Shown here piece by piece: positions 40,001 through 53,400 of a stretch of DNA of 64,000 nt. The DNA is from Linyphia triangularis (Eukaryota > Arthropoda > Arachnida > Araneae > Linyphiidae). Position numbers and translations under genes: made by a program. Each line of letters begins with the position of its first letter. The stretch's first letter is position 1. Below the pieces are notes generated by a model, which ran no database searches, was not told the origin of the DNA, and was given only the letters and a program-made list of their open reading frames with translations. Where the stretch lies: positions 114,031,280 through 114,095,279 of the forward strand of contig OZ021721.1 in the NCBI GenBank assembly GCA_963978545.1. Reading direction: 5' to 3'.

Positions 40001-43000
40001 TAGTATTGTACTTTTATTCATTGCAATAAACAATTTTATTTTGTCTGTTTACCAGTACTTTGAAGGTTAATATGTTTTGGGAGGTACCAGTCAGTGAATT
40101 ATTTTCATCCATTAGTTTGCATGAAAATAAATGGCTTAGAAAACAATGCATTGATTTATATTCTATTTGAACAATTTACTAGCCATGTAAATGGCGCATT
40201 TTATAAATTTTTGAAATAGCATGATTTTGTTTTAAAGAGCAGATATGCGATACCTGCATTTACAAGATTTTCTACTTTTATTAAAAAGAATATCTTGAAT
40301 GTACCTACATTACAATCTTCTAATCTAAGGAATTTTTCTCCCTTATTTAAATTCCTTATTAAGTAATCTCCGTATTAAATTTTCTTTCCTCCTTATTAAT
40401 CCTCTATTTCTTCCTTATTGAATCATCACTTTAAAGGTACTTTCGCTGACTTAATCTTGCAAAGATACCTTATTAGTAACATTCAATCTTACATTTTAAA
40501 AGCCGAGGATAGTTTTTCTCAAGTATTCTAGTAAAAATTAACATATTACATAAAACAATGAATTTACCTGTTCCCCATGTTGTATCAATAAATCTCCACG
40601 CTCCAAGTAGAAAGACAGCGTTCCATGCATGAGTTACGTCCTCGCCAGGTACAAATTGATGTCCAGGTCGATAGTCGTAGCCTTTGGCGAATCCATTCAG
40701 TGTTTTTACACGAATTCCCGCTAACCTAATTTGAAAAGATTATATTCATCACCCGAATTCAGATAATTTTCTACGGGTTGTTTCAAAAATAAATGCTTCA
40801 GTTATAAAGTTTGGCGTAAAGGATCAAAATATGTTTTTGTAAAATGCCTCGTTTAAACATAGGAATATAAAACGAAACTTGGAGACTCAATTAAAAAACG
40901 AATAAAACTAAATGTAAAAATTCTTGACTTCTGATTTTTCAATTGATATTTGGAAGGTTAAAAATTAACCTTTCCTAAGTGTCCAGATATTTCTAAAATA
41001 TTCCAGAAAAAACAAATACTTTTTACTGTTTTATTGACTGATTAAAGCCCGCTCCCTACAACAAAGGGAACCAAAGAGCTCTCCCTGGACAAGACATTTT
41101 TAGATTTACATTCTATGAAAATATATATTCCATTTTGTCACGTTTACAATTTGACAATTTTGTAAGACCACCCATATAGCACACATCCTCCCAGGGAGGT
41201 CCCTAGGAAGTCATTTGGAGTCCCGGAGATGCCTGGGGACTTCCTAAGGACATCCCTGGGAGGATGTGTGCTATATGGGTATGTATGCTTCAAATAGTTA
41301 TTTTTTAAACATTCCTTTACCGTTATAAAAAAAATATTACGAAATAATGATACATTTTCGACATAAACGATAGAAATACATCAATACTTTTAAGTATGAA
41401 AATAATTTGTATTGAAACAACTAACTTGTCGTGAGATGAAATTTCCTATGACGTCTTATGAATCTGCTCTCGAAAATAGAACTGTATCTCACGTGTTTTG
41501 AAGTCAGTTATAAAACCACCTATTATGCTACCTGTTTTACGTTGGAACCCATTGAGTTGCAAGACTCAACTATCATTAGTTTTTCACTGGAATCTTCCTT
41601 TGATATAAATTGCAACGGTCATCCTGGAGATTCATTTAGTACTACAGACTACTTTTTTAAATTACGCACGAAATAAAATAAAAACACAATTATACTGTAG
41701 AAAGACAGACTTCAAAATTAACTTAGACTGACTTCGATTTCTTAGTTTTATCAATTTTTAGCCTTTAAAACCCACTGACGGTCATGCACGTATATATACG
41801 TTATTTGATCCCCAGTTTTTCCAGCAATACACAACATTTTTAAATTTATAAATAACATTTTAAATAAAATATTTGTAAAATATTTTTATTTGGATGATAG
41901 CTTATAACCTATATAAAACAAAATAAATAATAAATAATTAAAAAAATGTATATATTTGAATTAGAAATACAATTTAAAAATTATTGCAGGGAAAACAACT
42001 GTAGAATTTTTCCCATTCTCATGACCGTTAGTGGGTTAAAGAGTGAAAATAATAGTAATTAATAAAAATTATCTAATTTTTGTGCCAAAGTGTCTAACTA
42101 ATCAATTTTTGTGTCTAATTTTTCGCCAAATGACGTAGTTATCTCTCGTGTTTGCACGCGAAAAGAGAAATGTTGTTTCAAAATTTATGATTTAGAGAAA
42201 CTCATTTGCATGACAACATAGATGAAAAAAGTACAAGAGAAAGTGAAACTTTAAAAAAATCATTTGTATTTACCTGCACATCTCTGAAAATAATTTACAA
42301 TAGTCTTTACAAACACCTTCTCGTCTTTGAAAAACTTCTTCTGCAGATAATTTGATGTCCATATACCTCCAATCGTACCTGAAAGAATGGACCTCAGATA
42401 GGAATATTTAAACAAATACTTCTTCAAAATAGCTCCCACTTTCTGATCAATATAATTTATATTGAAAGTTATTTTCTTTCCAATAAGATACTTTTCTAAT
42501 AACCACTTACGTTATATTATCAGCAATCCACCTGAAAAAAGCTCGAACAACGTGAATTTCATTTTCACAATCGGCAATCAAGTATTTTACTAGGCTTTTC
42601 ATATTCACCAAGGCGGCTTCAGGGGTCTAAAGAAAGTTATTGCGTATTACTATGCATACCAAAATAAAACAACAAATGAGGACTAGAAATGGAAAAGACT
42701 TACAATGCATACCAAAATAAAATAATAAATGAGGGCTAGAAATGGAAATGACCTAAGTACCAAAAAAAAAAAAAAAAAAAAAAATCGAAATTTTTTTTTT
42801 TACGGAAAAAGTCCTAATGACCAAGCTAAACAAAGTGGAGAACGCCCAAAGTGTGAACTCCAGTAGCAATAGTTCAAATTCGAACCGATACTTAGTCATA
42901 GCCTTAAGTACCAGTGCAAGTGTTTTTCATTTTTCGGCTCTCCAAATTTTTTTTCTTTTTTGGACTTAGGTCGTTTTCCATTTCTAGTCCCCAAATATAT

Positions 43001-46000
43001 TAATCTATTAAAATCAAATCTCGGATGAATGTTTATATATGCTCGTGCGTGGAATTTCTTTGTCATATAGAAAGCTCGGTTAAGCAGGAAAATGTGCTTG
43101 TTACTATAGTAACGCGATTTTTAGTCCAGCTTTATACCAGATTGGTATTTAGAATAATTGAAGTTGTCATATAAAATATATCAAATTAGTCCTGGAGGCA
43201 ACTGCAATTTTTGGACCCCATCGAACATCATTCTGAATTTTTTATAGAAATTGGAGAAAAGCGAGTAGATTAGGAATCCACTGGTCTGCTGTGACAAAAA
43301 TGGCCGAAACTAATCAATAATAGACTTGGAATGAGTTGAACTAAAATCCGATTGCCAAATATGTCATAACTTGCCGAAAATAGAACAAACTTATTCGTCT
43401 GGCAACCCACTTCATTTTGATTTTCAATGAGAAAAAGCGCAAACGATTTCTGATCTTTGGCTCGGAAAACTTATATCTTTTAAAAGTAAGCCAAATTGGC
43501 GACATCAGTTACGTCATAAGTGACGTAATATTTTTTGCCAACTTGGCTCCCTTTTAATAGATGCAAGTAGACCGTCGACAGATATCTGATTCGTCTGCAA
43601 CCTTCTTAATTGAAAATTAAAGAGTGAGGGTTGCCAAATAAAAAAAAATGCTCATTATTTGGCAAGTTATGGCGCATTTGGCAATTGGATTTAGTTCAAC
43701 ATATTAAAAGTCGATTTTTGACCAGTTTCGGCCATTTTTGCCACCGCAGACCAGTGTAATCGTAATCTACTCACTTTTCTCCAATTTCTATAAAAAATTC
43801 AGAATGATGTTCGATGGGGTCCAAAAATTGCAGTCGCCTCTCAGTCTATAAGATAGCTGAGAAAAAGGGAGAGACAGAAAGAAGAGACAAGTGCTATGTT
43901 GGATAGACAGGTACGGAATTTTAAATACGGAAGTTTGAAAAATTAATTGATGGAAGTAAATTGGATGACGACTACATATGGTTTACCGATGAGACCCATT
44001 TTCATTTGTACAGACGAATCAATAAACAAAATTGGTGAATATGGGTTTCTGAAAACACGTCTGTGTTTTTTACAAAACAACTGCATTCTGAAAATGTGAT
44101 CTATGAGATACAAAACTTATGGGCTGAAAAAGTGACTATCCAGCAAAGGGATCATAAAGCACTGCTTTATGAAGAAAAAGATAAATTCTTTCCTATTTTA
44201 CAACACTTTGTAGCCACTTTTCAAATTGTAACCAATTTTGCAAACCGGTGTATTTAAAATGCCATACCTATCTAGCTCACCTAATGGCTGTGTGGTTATC
44301 CACGCATGCCAAAGGTGTCGGGTTCGATTCTCGGATTAGGCATGGATATTCGTTGTGGTTCGGAATCCACGTTAACCTGTATGTCCCGGCTTAATTAGCC
44401 GTTATTGTGCATAAAAATAGGTTGTTGAGCGTATAAACCAACCAACATACCACTTTCTCCTCTTCCTGTCTCTCACTATCTTGCAGGTAGTATACCATTT
44501 CAAAGTTAGGGAGTCTGTTCTTAAAGAATGAATAATTTACTGATATTTAGAATGCCTCCATTCCAATCCCCACACAGGCCACCATTTTTGCCGAACAAAA
44601 AGGGTATAGTGGTTAGTGTGCTGGCTTCTAGACAGCTAGGTTGCGGGTATGAGTCCCGTGTTAGGCATGGGTGTTTTTAAATGTATGTTGGCTTGTCTAA
44701 TGACGAATGTTTCGGCGCATTATAGCCCTCGTGTTGCTGACGGCGCCAGATAATCTGAATACAACCAACCAATCTTCATTCCAAATATCAGTAAAGTATA
44801 CCGATCTTGCATTCTATCAGTACAAGAATTCTATTAGTAAAAAACAGACAATCAGTACAAACATTCTATCAGTAAACAGTAGAGGTCGGAAATATCGATC
44901 AAAATTAATGTCGATACTATATCGTTGCATAGAAAAAAATATCGATAAAGTATCGATACATGATTTTTCATGATCGATACATGATGAGATTCCGATGATT
45001 TTTTTAAGTTGATTTTCAATTTTGCCAGAAACAAAGTTTTTTGGGACAAATTTCTACTTTATATGATTAATTTTTTGTAAGGTGACTACTTTCTCTACTG
45101 AAATGGATCTATTACAAAAAAAAAGTTAAATTTTCGCTTAATTGGTGCAGTGATTTTAAGAAAAATTTAGATAATTTTCAATAGCTTTTAAGTGTATGGA
45201 AAATATTGAATATTGGTGCCATTTTTACTATCTGTCAGCAAAGTTCAAACTGTAGTTTTGAAGTTTTTGAAAAGGGAATAAAGAAAATCGAAAAAACACA
45301 TGAAATTACAAAACTATCATAAAAAAACTAAAAATGTTCGAAAATATCGATATATCGGTGACTTTTATCGATATATTTAATATCGATATTTTTTTAGAAA
45401 TATCGATAAAAATCGTCGTATCGATATATCGCCAACCTCTGGTAAACAGAGCTTTCATTCTACAAAGCATGCATTCTATTAGTAAAGTATAATGCTTGCA
45501 TTTTAAGTCCGATTATGTGACTATCCTCACCTCTAAGGCACGTTTGTCGACGTCTTTGAAGATGGACATGCAAGGTACCATCTCTTTCTTCTTACAGGGC
45601 GGTGGTCGGGCAGCAAACTCCGGAGCCTCATCAGTGATGGGGTCATTGTCTGTCTGTATGCCGGCATCGCATTTCACGACCAAGGGTTCCCCGTAGTTCC
45701 CAAGGAATCGACCGTCGATCTCGGAGTCGCTGCGCATTGAATCTTCGACATCCTCGAGAAGACGGGCTATGCTTTCGTGGATAGCTGATTTCGAAACCTA
45801 AAACAACAACAGTTAAATAATATAAGTTTCCTTATAGACTGAGAGGCGACTGCAATTTTTGGACCCCATCGAACATCATTGTGAATTTTTTATAGAAATT
45901 GGAAAAAAGTGAGTAGATTACGAATCCACAGGTCTGCCGTGGCAAAAATGGCCGAAACATGTCAAAAATCAACTTTTAATAAGTTGAACTAAATCCATTT

Positions 46001-47391
46001 GCCAAATGCGCCATAACTTGATAAATAATGAGCATTTTTTTTTATTTGGTAACCCTCACTCTTTAATTTTCTATTAAGAAGGTTGCAGACGATTCGGATG
46101 TGTGACTATGGTTTACTTGCATCTTTTACAATGAGCCAAATTGGCAACAAACATTACGTCCCTGATGACGTAACTGATGTCGCCAATTTGGCTTACTTTT
46201 AAAAGATACCAGTTTTCCGAGCCAGAGATCAGAAATTGTTTGCGCTTTTTCTCATTGAAAATCAAAATGCAGAGGGTTGACAAACGAAAAAGTTTGTTCT
46301 CTTTTTGGCAAGTTATGACATATTTGGCAATCGGATTTTAGTTCAACTCATTCCAAGTCGATTTTTGATCAATTTCGGCCATTTTTGCCACGGTAGACCG
46401 GTGGATTCATAATCTACTCACTTTTCGCCAATTTCTATAAAAAATTCAGAATGATGTTCGATGGGGTCCAAAAATTGCAGTCACCTCTCGGACTATTATG
46501 ACTAATTCACAGATAAATTATTATTCCATAAAAATATGTAATTTAAAGAATTAACTCATCAGTATTTTTCAGCTTTTCCTTCTTTTTATAAGTGAACATA
46601 TTTTTCTTCTCTAAAAATAGCACAGACAGACAGAGAGAAATGCTTGTAATCAGGTGAGCGGAAGCTCTAGTCCAGCTAAAGACCAGACTGGTATGTAAAA
46701 TAATGGAGTTGTCACATGTCCAATTCGTCAACAAAAATCAATCTGCGGGATTTTCAAGTGATTTTTTAGCTTTCGATGTAAAAATTATTTTAAGTAAGAC
46801 TATATATATGTCAGTTCTGATTGTTTTTATATTGGTATGCTAATTAATAATTCCGATTTATAGGATTGGGTGATAGGTTGGAATGTGTAGTATATAGTTA
46901 TCATTTAATTGCTTATAATCTTTGAATCCGTCATTGCTATAATGCTTCATACTTAAAATACTTAAATTAAAGTTTGTATGGAATTTTTTTTACTTTAAAT
47001 TAGTTTAGTTTGGAGCATATTATCTATTTCAGTTTTCTTCGATACGAAATAAAGTTCAACTAAGATATCCCATTATATTTGGAGAAATAATTTAAAATCT
47101 GTTCTTTTAAATTTCTTTTTAATTTTAAAAGACTGTATTTGTCGAAAATCTTATTTAAAAATTTCTCTCTACTATCTTGAAAGACATCGAATCTAAGAAA
47201 TTTTTTAATTAAAAAAAACAGTAAAATTTTTTTCCATGTGTAAATTAGTTTCAGATTTGTCATTTTATTTACAAATATGAATGACTTACGTAGATGAGAG
47301 GTAACGTAGATAACGTAAAGTTTAATTTAAAATAGAAAAAGTTTCAATGTTTTTTTTAGTTCTACTGGCAAATTTAGAAAAGTCCATGGGG

Positions 47392-47422
<31 letters not shown>

Positions 47423-50400
47423 ACTGTTTTAAAATCAACTATGTTAAAATACATTGCACTGATTTGATTGTTCCTGCGAATATATTTAAAGTTTACGCAT
47501 AATATATTGTATATCAAAACATACAAAATATATCATAAAAAATACAAAATATATTGATAAAACATGTGGAATGTTCATACACAAACTAATGTTACAGAAA
47601 TACAATATGATCGACCATTAATAAACTATATTTTAAATAAAAAATTGAGCATAATTTTTTTTTTCAGATAAGAATTACTACTTAGTTTTAAACATTATCA
47701 ATGATCATCCACGCTTTATAATTATTACTTAATTATACCAAATCGGAATTATTAACAAATAATTCACTCGAAACCCAAAAAAATCTAAAACTCCATTCCT
47801 GTTTAATTTCTAACAACATTAATAGAAAACAAATAATAAATCCACCATTCCATTTCTTCATAGGATTTTCACATTCATTTTTTCAAACTGAAAGTAGATT
47901 GATAAGATACATTTTCACACACTCACCATTCTAAACTTAAAACGATTAACTGTATAATAATCCACCCTCTTTCCTTGAAAGCAGAGAAATTTCATGGCGA
48001 GAGGAAGCAGAAAGCATGTTCCTCCTTTGATTAAAACTTCGTAGCAGTGGCCTTTGACGTAACTGTAGAGCTGACCATGCGAGGCGAAAGCCATTAGGAT
48101 CTATTGCTACCAGTTATGTTTAGTTACATCCAACCTTAGTAGCGGTGCGGGTTATTCATCTTTGACAATGGAAACTGCGACTGAATGGGTTCTGCCTTTT
48201 TAGGAAAAGTAATTAAATTCGCACGCATATCAGGAAGGGTCGAATGCGTATTAATATTAAATATTGGTATTATAAGCCTCCGGAAAAAATTTAGATGGAT
48301 CCTGTTTATGTAATGTGGTGTGGATTTAAAAATAGAGATACATTTTTATTCACTTTTGTAATGTGAAGGATGTAAGATATGAAGGTTGCAACTAATAAAG
48401 GTACATTGTCAATTAAAATAAATGTTCCAAATAACAAGTTCTTAGTATTGTACAATGCACTTTTTCACCAGTAAATCAATCATTTGCCTCTTGATAAAAG
48501 GTTTTTTTTTTTTCGAAATTAAATTACAGACCGATAGTTACTATTTGTATGGCGTGATAAATTTATTTTTGACAAAAACTTTAAATTGTGCCTTTTCCAA
48601 GTACCCTCTATACATAACTACCGAAAACCGAAACTTAGTCGCCACTTCGCGAAATGACCGTTTCCTTATTTATTTGATTGATTAGTTTAAAAAAAAGAAC
48701 AAAAATATATAATTTAATTGTGATGAAATAATAACTATATACCACAAATAGTAATAGCTAAAAGAATATGAATATTGATAATAATAATAGTGATAATGAC
48801 GACAATGACTAGGATGATGACTGCAATAACTATGATAACAGCAACAACAATAATAATAATAATGGTGGTGATAATGACGACGATGACTAGGATGATGACT
48901 GTAATAACTATGATAACAACAACAACAACAATAATAATAATAACAACAACAAATGTTTACTATTTTCAAACAACTGTGTCGTATATGTATACAATTTTGA
49001 TTTCATTTGCATACATTTCATGTCTAGTTCTTAAAGTTTTGGTAAATTACAAAATATTATTAATTATATTGGATTGTTTTTGCAATATCTTAAATATAAC
49101 AGCGAATTCTACCTGAGTTGATTTGAAGCCTGTATTTCCTAATTCCTTGTGAATATGAGCAATGGGGGATATGCTGTCTATGGATGAAAAGACGTTAGGT
49201 TCGATTCCCGCTGCATTGGCTGCCAGGGCTCTCGTAACAGGATCCGTTTGAGACTCGAAATCGGCCATCTTAGACAGGCGCTTGTTGGCCATGATGCCTA
49301 ATTTCTTTCCAGATTTGGAGGTGTAATCAAGCCTCCAGCCAGCACTTTCAAATTCCATCAGTGAAATGCGATACGTCTGCAAATAAAAATAATTGATCTT
49401 AAAAACAATAAAGGAGCGGAAGATTTTGAAGTTGAAGTTATTTGGAAAAGTTTTTTTTTATATTCGATGAATTTTTAATTTTAAAACTACTCATCATTAT
49501 TTCTACTTGTAAAACAGTTTCATTTGGATTAAAATTTTCAGAGAGGACTTTTAAAATAATATAAACAAGTTTTTTTTTGTTGAGGAATTTGAGCTAGAAT
49601 TTTCATTTTGGTAAATTCAGGAATAATGCTTTCAAAGTTCTATTTTTTTTTTCTGAAATTACAGATATGAATATCTTCTTTTACTTTTATTGGTCAAGAG
49701 TTAAGTGCTTTGGTAGTGGCTTTAAAATAAATATTAATGGTATCCTGCAGTATATTTAGATATTTTTTAGACAAATTGGGTTGATACAATATTCCATTAG
49801 CACAACAACACTGGCCAATATCGCTCGAAATTGGCTAATCCCGATGCGGGCCGTTGTTGTTGAGACGATACCGTTGATGTTGGAAAAAAATGGATGTTAT
49901 TACGGATCTTGGTCATTTCCACCCAATGCTGGATAAATTATTCTGAAAGTTTTAAAATTGAAATATTATTTTATAAAAAGGAAGAAGAGCTGTGATGTTT
50001 TTGACATGATGATTTAAAAAAATTGTGTATTTTGGAATGATGGCCAATCTTCCAACCCAAGTTTTCGACATTAGCCAATATACTGCTGTACTACCTGGAA
50101 TGTTTTATCAAGTCATGTTAAAATAAATGTACTTAAATAAATGGTCAAATATAATTAACCATGGATTAAAATACATCAAATAATGATCTAAAATATTTTT
50201 GTTGGATATTTTTTGTCCATTTTTATAAGAAGACAAGGTCAAAGATGGCAAAATATGCAAATTTATGCAATGAAAAGCTAATTTATTTTAATTAATTTAT
50301 CACAAACCGGCATTTGTTTGATTTCTATTGCCATACAAAGGTCTTTGAATTATTGCTAAAGCATAATTATTTGCTCTCACATGTAGGGCTTCCTAATTGG

Positions 50401-53400
50401 AGATTAAATATTGTCTCCTCTTCTAAATATTTGTATATACTGATGAAACAAAGTATTAAATTAAATGTCCGGATAATATCCAGTTGAGTCTGGACAATCT
50501 ACAATTCTGATTAACATTATTTAGTTACATAGCTTTTAACGAAGTCACAATGTGATACAAATATAAAATATTTTTTTGAAAAACAAGCTTTAAATTTAAT
50601 TGTTTGTGTATGATTATGCAATTAGGGGATTTTCAAAAATAGTTTTGAATTAATTTTTCCTGAAGACCAAGAATTAATTAGTAAAACTATAGTTTCCACT
50701 TAATTTTTCAAGAACACGATCAAACGAATACATTAAAAACATTTACTGAAAACTTAACTCTTTTAATAAAATTGGGAAATTTTTCGATTCAAGATATTGC
50801 TACGATTTGAAATCAATAAAATTTTATTAAAAATTTATTTGAAATAAATTTAAATAACTTAACGTGATCCTTGTAATTTTTTTTCCAATTCGTTCGTTTT
50901 TTAAAATAAATTCCCGTAACTTCAATCTTCAATCATGGAAAACAAATTAAAAAATTTATTTTCCAAATTTAAAAATAAAAATTCAATGAAAAATAGATAT
51001 TCTGATTTTTCTAGTTCATTTTCTAAACAAATAGAGTGTAATTTAATGTAGATTAAACTGTCTTGACTTTCTTATATTTGAAACTAATACTCAAAAAATA
51101 ATAATAAGTTAAACATTACCGGCGAGCAAAAATATCAATAAAAATTGTCTGATAAAACATTAAACACATATTGCATAACATATATACATAAATAGACATC
51201 CATAAAGTGCAGAAAGAATGATCGAATATGTGCGTGCAAAACATAGTTAGAGCAAATGATATTTTAGTTACCCCGCATTTCCACTGTATGCTTGTTTATT
51301 ACATTTATAAAATATTGCTCATAAATAAGTTCTCATAGTTTTTTAAAGCAAAATAATAATTTAAGTAGAAGACATCATACTTATATTTTTATCTTTTATA
51401 AATAGTTTTCACATCTTGATTGAGTGCTGTAGTATGATATTTGATTTCAGTATAAGATTTAATCTTAAGAATTAGCTTTCAAAGCATAAAATGAAAGCTA
51501 TAAAATGTTTTTTTTTTAACTATTTCAATGAGCTAAAAATGCTTTGTTACTGTATTTAATAGTTTATAATATTAATTATTTTGTATACAAGTAACGTATT
51601 TGTTTCATTTTTGATTATTGGATAAAGTTGTTTGATCATAAAATTTTATTTTAAAATAAGTTTATGTTTTGGTATTTGCATTCTTGGTTATCTGGTTGGA
51701 TGGGTCGGAGTTTTGAAGGCTAACAACTGGTGACGGTAATGTCGACTAGCCTTCTCAAAAATGAGCTTCTTTGAAGTCTCGATGCACCTGGATCCCCCCC
51801 CCCCCCCATCCTTTCAATGACGAGATTGAACGATGCTTCAAATGTCATTAAAAAAACTTTTCTCTCAGTTTTTTATGACACAACATGAGGCTAAGTAATT
51901 AGTAAATTATACATTACCTAGAACTTTAATAAAAATGCTTAATTATTATGTATTGCAGATGTCAAAATATATTCTGCAACAGAAACTCAATTTAAGTTAA
52001 TAATTCGGTGGTATTTATTATTATTGAGGAATTATGATACAAAATGTTTATTACGATGAAAATTTAATTTTAAAGGCATATCAGTGCTCCAAATTGCAGT
52101 CTAAAAATTTTCTACTTATTTGCAATGTCTTTTATTTACAATTTTCACATTTCCTCCTTGTTTCAAAAATCATATTAAAGAGAAAGTTTCAAGTTTAGAG
52201 AGCTACATTACGAACATTGTTTTAAAAATAAAATGAAGAGGAGATACGACTCCAAGATATGGCGAATTTTGATAGTAAATTAAGGTAAAAATAGACTGTG
52301 TTTTACTAAGTTCACTACCCAAACTGATATGGCCGCTCACACGTGGCCATATAATATCTGCTCTTCTATTTTGTAGTATTATTTTCTGAAGTCCAGTGGC
52401 GCAGTGGTAGCGCATTGCGCGGCCAAGTCACAGGTCCGAGGTTCGATCTCCGGACTGGGCAAGGTTGACTCAATCTTTCATCCCTTAAGTGGGTCGATTA
52501 AATGAGAACTAAGCATGCTTGGAGACTAAACACTGACCGGAACATTGCAATATGGCACCCCGGGACCCATGGTCAAGTAAGCTGAATTAGGCACAGCTGA
52601 CCAAGGCCTCCCTACGGGGCTGTTACGGCACTGAGATTAGTTTTATATTGTTTTCTGTCGTTTTATCTTTTGAATATACATACAGTTTTTAGTAATAAAT
52701 GAATTCACACGAGTATACTCGTATTTGGCGTAAGAAATAATGGTTGATACTCATGTCAAATACGAGATAACTTGCAATTATACGAACAAAACTTTTCTAC
52801 TCATGCACTCAAAACTCCTTCACGTGTGATACGTTATTTCCATTAGTCTCTAAACGAGTTCCTAAACAAGTAAAGGAACAGCTCATTTATAATATTTTCC
52901 AAGTGCATACACCTCCCGAAAATGATGAAAGGTAATATACTCAGAACAAAAGAAATTTGAGGAATAAATTATCCATTTCAATAAGCCAAGAGTAATATTT
53001 ATTCTCTTCCTGCACGCCAGACACCTAAAAATTGCATTCATTTGCTATATTAATACTGATTTAGGTAAGGCAAACAATAACGAGTTATCCCGTAGCTGGT
53101 ATATGGAATAATGTTTACTACTTGTGTCAAATACGAGATAACTTGTAACTCCAATATACAAAACTTTTTTGTTTATGGGCGTAAAACTCCTACAAATGCA
53201 ATACGTTATTTTCCATAAATCTATTAGTTTTACATGAATCTCAAAACAAATATTTGAGCAGTTCGTTTATAGCTTTTTCCAAGTGCATAATTCTCCCGAA
53301 AAATGACGAAAAGGAACATACTCAGTGACAAAAAAAAAATTGAGAAACAATTATCCATTTCAGTACAGCAGTTATTACTTAGTCCCTTCCTGTACTCTTG

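Larger units (their letters stand above)
26601..40567 (-). other. Intron 8 of the KY-like gene, 14 kb
   Basis: The largest intron. It contains the tandem arrays, palindromes and nested elements listed separately. Stretches at 30330-31288, 31497-32930, 35720-36185 and 37300-40560 show no gene; 38990-39450 is notably less AT-rich. Confidence 0.8.
42627..45530 (-). other. Intron 5 of the KY-like gene
   Basis: Almost filled by mobile sequence: a MITE, palindrome C, a transposase scrap, two SINEs and a small hAT element. Confidence 0.8.
45798..49112 (-). other. Intron 4 of the KY-like gene
   Basis: Contains palindrome D, a poly-A run at 47392-47419, the candidate alternative first exon and a microsatellite at 48770-48960. 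Confidence 0.8.

Noticed and set aside
41458..41676. 72-codon plus-strand frame ending at TAA, possibly an exon of an ion channel
   Set aside because: The composition is protein-like but there is no clear acceptor, no partner exon and only a vague resemblance; not enough to call.
48682..49116. Open frames rich in Thr/Met/Ile or Tyr/Cys/His
   Set aside because: They arise from the trinucleotide microsatellite at 48770-48960.
52391..52460. A tRNA gene
   Set aside because: The acceptor, D and T arms are tRNA-like but the anticodon arm is not canonical, and a SINE body follows directly.
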